Notes under the pieces: model-generated
What the model was told of the DNA's origin: nothing
The model's input: the letters and a program-made list of their open reading frames with translations, nothing else
The model's database searches: none
NCBI RefSeq assembly: GCF_000521865.1
Contig: NZ_JAME01000012.1
Coordinates: forward strand, 59,254 to 123,253
Length of the DNA stretch: 64,000 nucleotides
Source of the DNA: Roseivivax isoporae LMG 25204
Lineage (GTDB): Bacteria > Pseudomonadota > Alphaproteobacteria > Rhodobacterales > Rhodobacteraceae
Direction of reading: 5' to 3'
Program-made: the position numbers and the translations under genes
Shown: piece after piece, positions 62,982 through 64,000 of the stretch
How the letters are laid out: each line of letters begins with the position of its first letter
Position numbering within the stretch: position 1 is the stretch's first letter

Positions 62982-64000
62982 AACTGCGGGCCATCGCCCT
63001 GAACAATGTCCGCCGCTTCACCGCGCCTGCGCGGCTCGACGGGATCGGCGACGGGCTGAACGTGCTCTGCGAACCGAACGAGCGCGGCAAGTCCACGCTC
63101 TTCGACGCGCTGCAGGCGCTGTTCTTCGCCCCTCATGGGTCGCGCGCGCAGGAGGTGAAGGCGCTGCAGCCCCATGCGGGCGGCGCCCCCGAGGTGTCGG
63201 TCGACGTCGAGACCCCGGAGGGACGTTTCACCCTCGCCAAGCGCTGGCTGTCGAAGCCCGCCGCGACCGTGCACCGCGACGGCCGGCTCGTGGCGCAGGC
63301 AGACGCCGCCGAGGCGTGGATCGCGGACCTGCTGGGCGGCGGCGACGGCAGCCCGGCGGGCCTCGTCTGGGTGCGGCAGGGTATGACCGGCTTCGCCGGC
63401 GGCAGCCGCAAGGACCAGGAGGCGGCGCTCGCCGCGCGGCGCGACCTGATGTCGTCGGTCGGCCACGAGGTCGAGGCGATGACCGGCGGGCGGCGCATGG
63501 ACGCGGCGCTGGCCCGCGCCCGGAGCGAGCTGGGCGAGCTCGTGACCCCCACCGGCCGACCGCGGGTCGGCGGCCCGCTCAAAGCCGCGCAGGACCGCGT
63601 GGCCGCGGCGACCGAACGGCGCGACGCGCTGGACGCGACGGCACACGCCCTGCACGACGCGCTCGACACCCGCCGCCGGCTGCGCCGTGATCTGGCCGAG
63701 ATCGAGGCGCCCGACGCGGCCGAGACCCGCCGCCGCAGGCTGGCCGAGGCAACGGCGGCGCATGCCGCCGCGCAGCGTCACGCCGAGGCGGTCGAGGCCG
63801 AGGCCCGCAAGGTCGAGGCCGCGCGCCTCACCCTCGTCGGCGCGCAGGGCAAGCTCGAGACGCTCCGCGCCACGCTCGCCGAGCAGCGGGGCGCAGCGCA
63901 GGAGGCCGCCGGCGCCGAGGAGGCCGCGACCCGTGCCGCGGCGGACCGCGAGAGCGCGCGCGTCGCGATGGGCACGGCAGAGGCCGCGCTCGACGCCGCG
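62978..64000 (+). CDS. SbcC/YhaN-like AAA ATPase, N-terminal part (cut by window end)
   Basis: About 341 codons are visible before the window ends. The start MKLRAIALNNVRRFTAPARL is followed by a P-loop CEPNERGKST (residues about 31-40), in which the first glycine of the usual GxxxxGKST is glutamate. A pro-hook style core and a long Ala/Arg/Glu-rich coiled coil begin near residue 190. This is the SMC-like partner of the metallophosphoesterase, and it should form the ATP-driven clamp of a DNA-end processing complex. The C-terminal ATPase half is outside the window. Confidence 0.88.
   Translation, partial: MKLRAIALNNVRRFTAPARLDGIGDGLNVLCEPNERGKSTLFDALQALFFAPHGSRAQEVKALQPHAGGAPEVSVDVETPEGRFTLAKRWLSKPAATVHRDGRLVAQADAAEAWIADLLGGGDGSPAGLVWVRQGMTGFAGGSRKDQEAALAARRDLMSSVGHEVEAMTGGRRMDAALARARSELGELVTPTGRPRVGGPLKAAQDRVAAATERRDALDATAHALHDALDTRRRLRRDLAEIEAPDAAETRRRRLAEATAAHAAAQRHAEAVEAEARKVEAARLTLVGAQGKLETLRATLAEQRGAAQEAAGAEEAATRAAADRESARVAMGTAEAALDAA

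Overview
The window is very GC-rich DNA from an alphaproteobacterium, most likely Rhodobacteraceae (the roseobacter/rhodobacter group). Supporting signs are the mfd-membrane protein-hemB block, a magnesium-type HemB, a class II DAHP synthase, an RNase E with a long acidic insertion inside its S1 domain, and a dense set of ABC and TRAP importers, each with its own regulator. Third-position GC bias produces many long antisense open frames, which I ignored. The assignment is inferred from gene content; no 16S rRNA lies in the window.

Layout. 1-9 kb is housekeeping: a partial HAD phosphatase, mfd, a small membrane protein, hemB, a SYLF lipoprotein, a fold-type II PLP enzyme and class II DAHP synthase. 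9-15.7 kb holds a GlxA/AraC regulator and a complete branched-chain amino acid type ABC importer. 15.7-19.9 kb is a signalling operon: NarL-type response regulator, FIST sensor and hybrid histidine kinase. 19.9-22.2 kb has an EnvZ-like kinase and a metallo-beta-lactamase-fold hydrolase. At 22.3 kb a tRNA-Asn is followed by about 1.2 kb of decayed mobile DNA (integrase and transposase fragments).

23.6-30.8 kb is a LacI-controlled sugar or glycoside importer with a GH63-type hydrolase; both permeases carry unusual extra domains. 31.2-39.6 kb has an XRE regulator, a CocE/NonD (S15) hydrolase and a five-gene dipeptide/oligopeptide ABC importer. 39.8-47.3 kb is a TetR regulator divergent from a three-subunit molybdenum hydroxylase that runs into a TRAP importer. 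47.4-49.6 kb is a TetR/MFS drug-efflux pair. 49.7-54.2 kb carries class I fructose-bisphosphate aldolase, a P450 overlapping a membrane-associated alpha/beta hydrolase, and ccdA. 54.3-57.7 kb is rne with a long leader. 57.7-64 kb has a beta-hydroxyacid dehydrogenase, a penicillin-acylase-type Ntn hydrolase, a SRAP (YedK) protein and an SbcD/SbcC-like pair cut by the window edge.

Much of the window reads as 'regulator + importer + catabolic enzyme' modules typical of a marine heterotroph. The most unusual items are the importer permeases at 26-28.4 kb, the Mo-hydroxylase/TRAP module, the FIST/kinase/regulator operon, the P450-hydrolase pair and the tRNA-linked mobile remnant.
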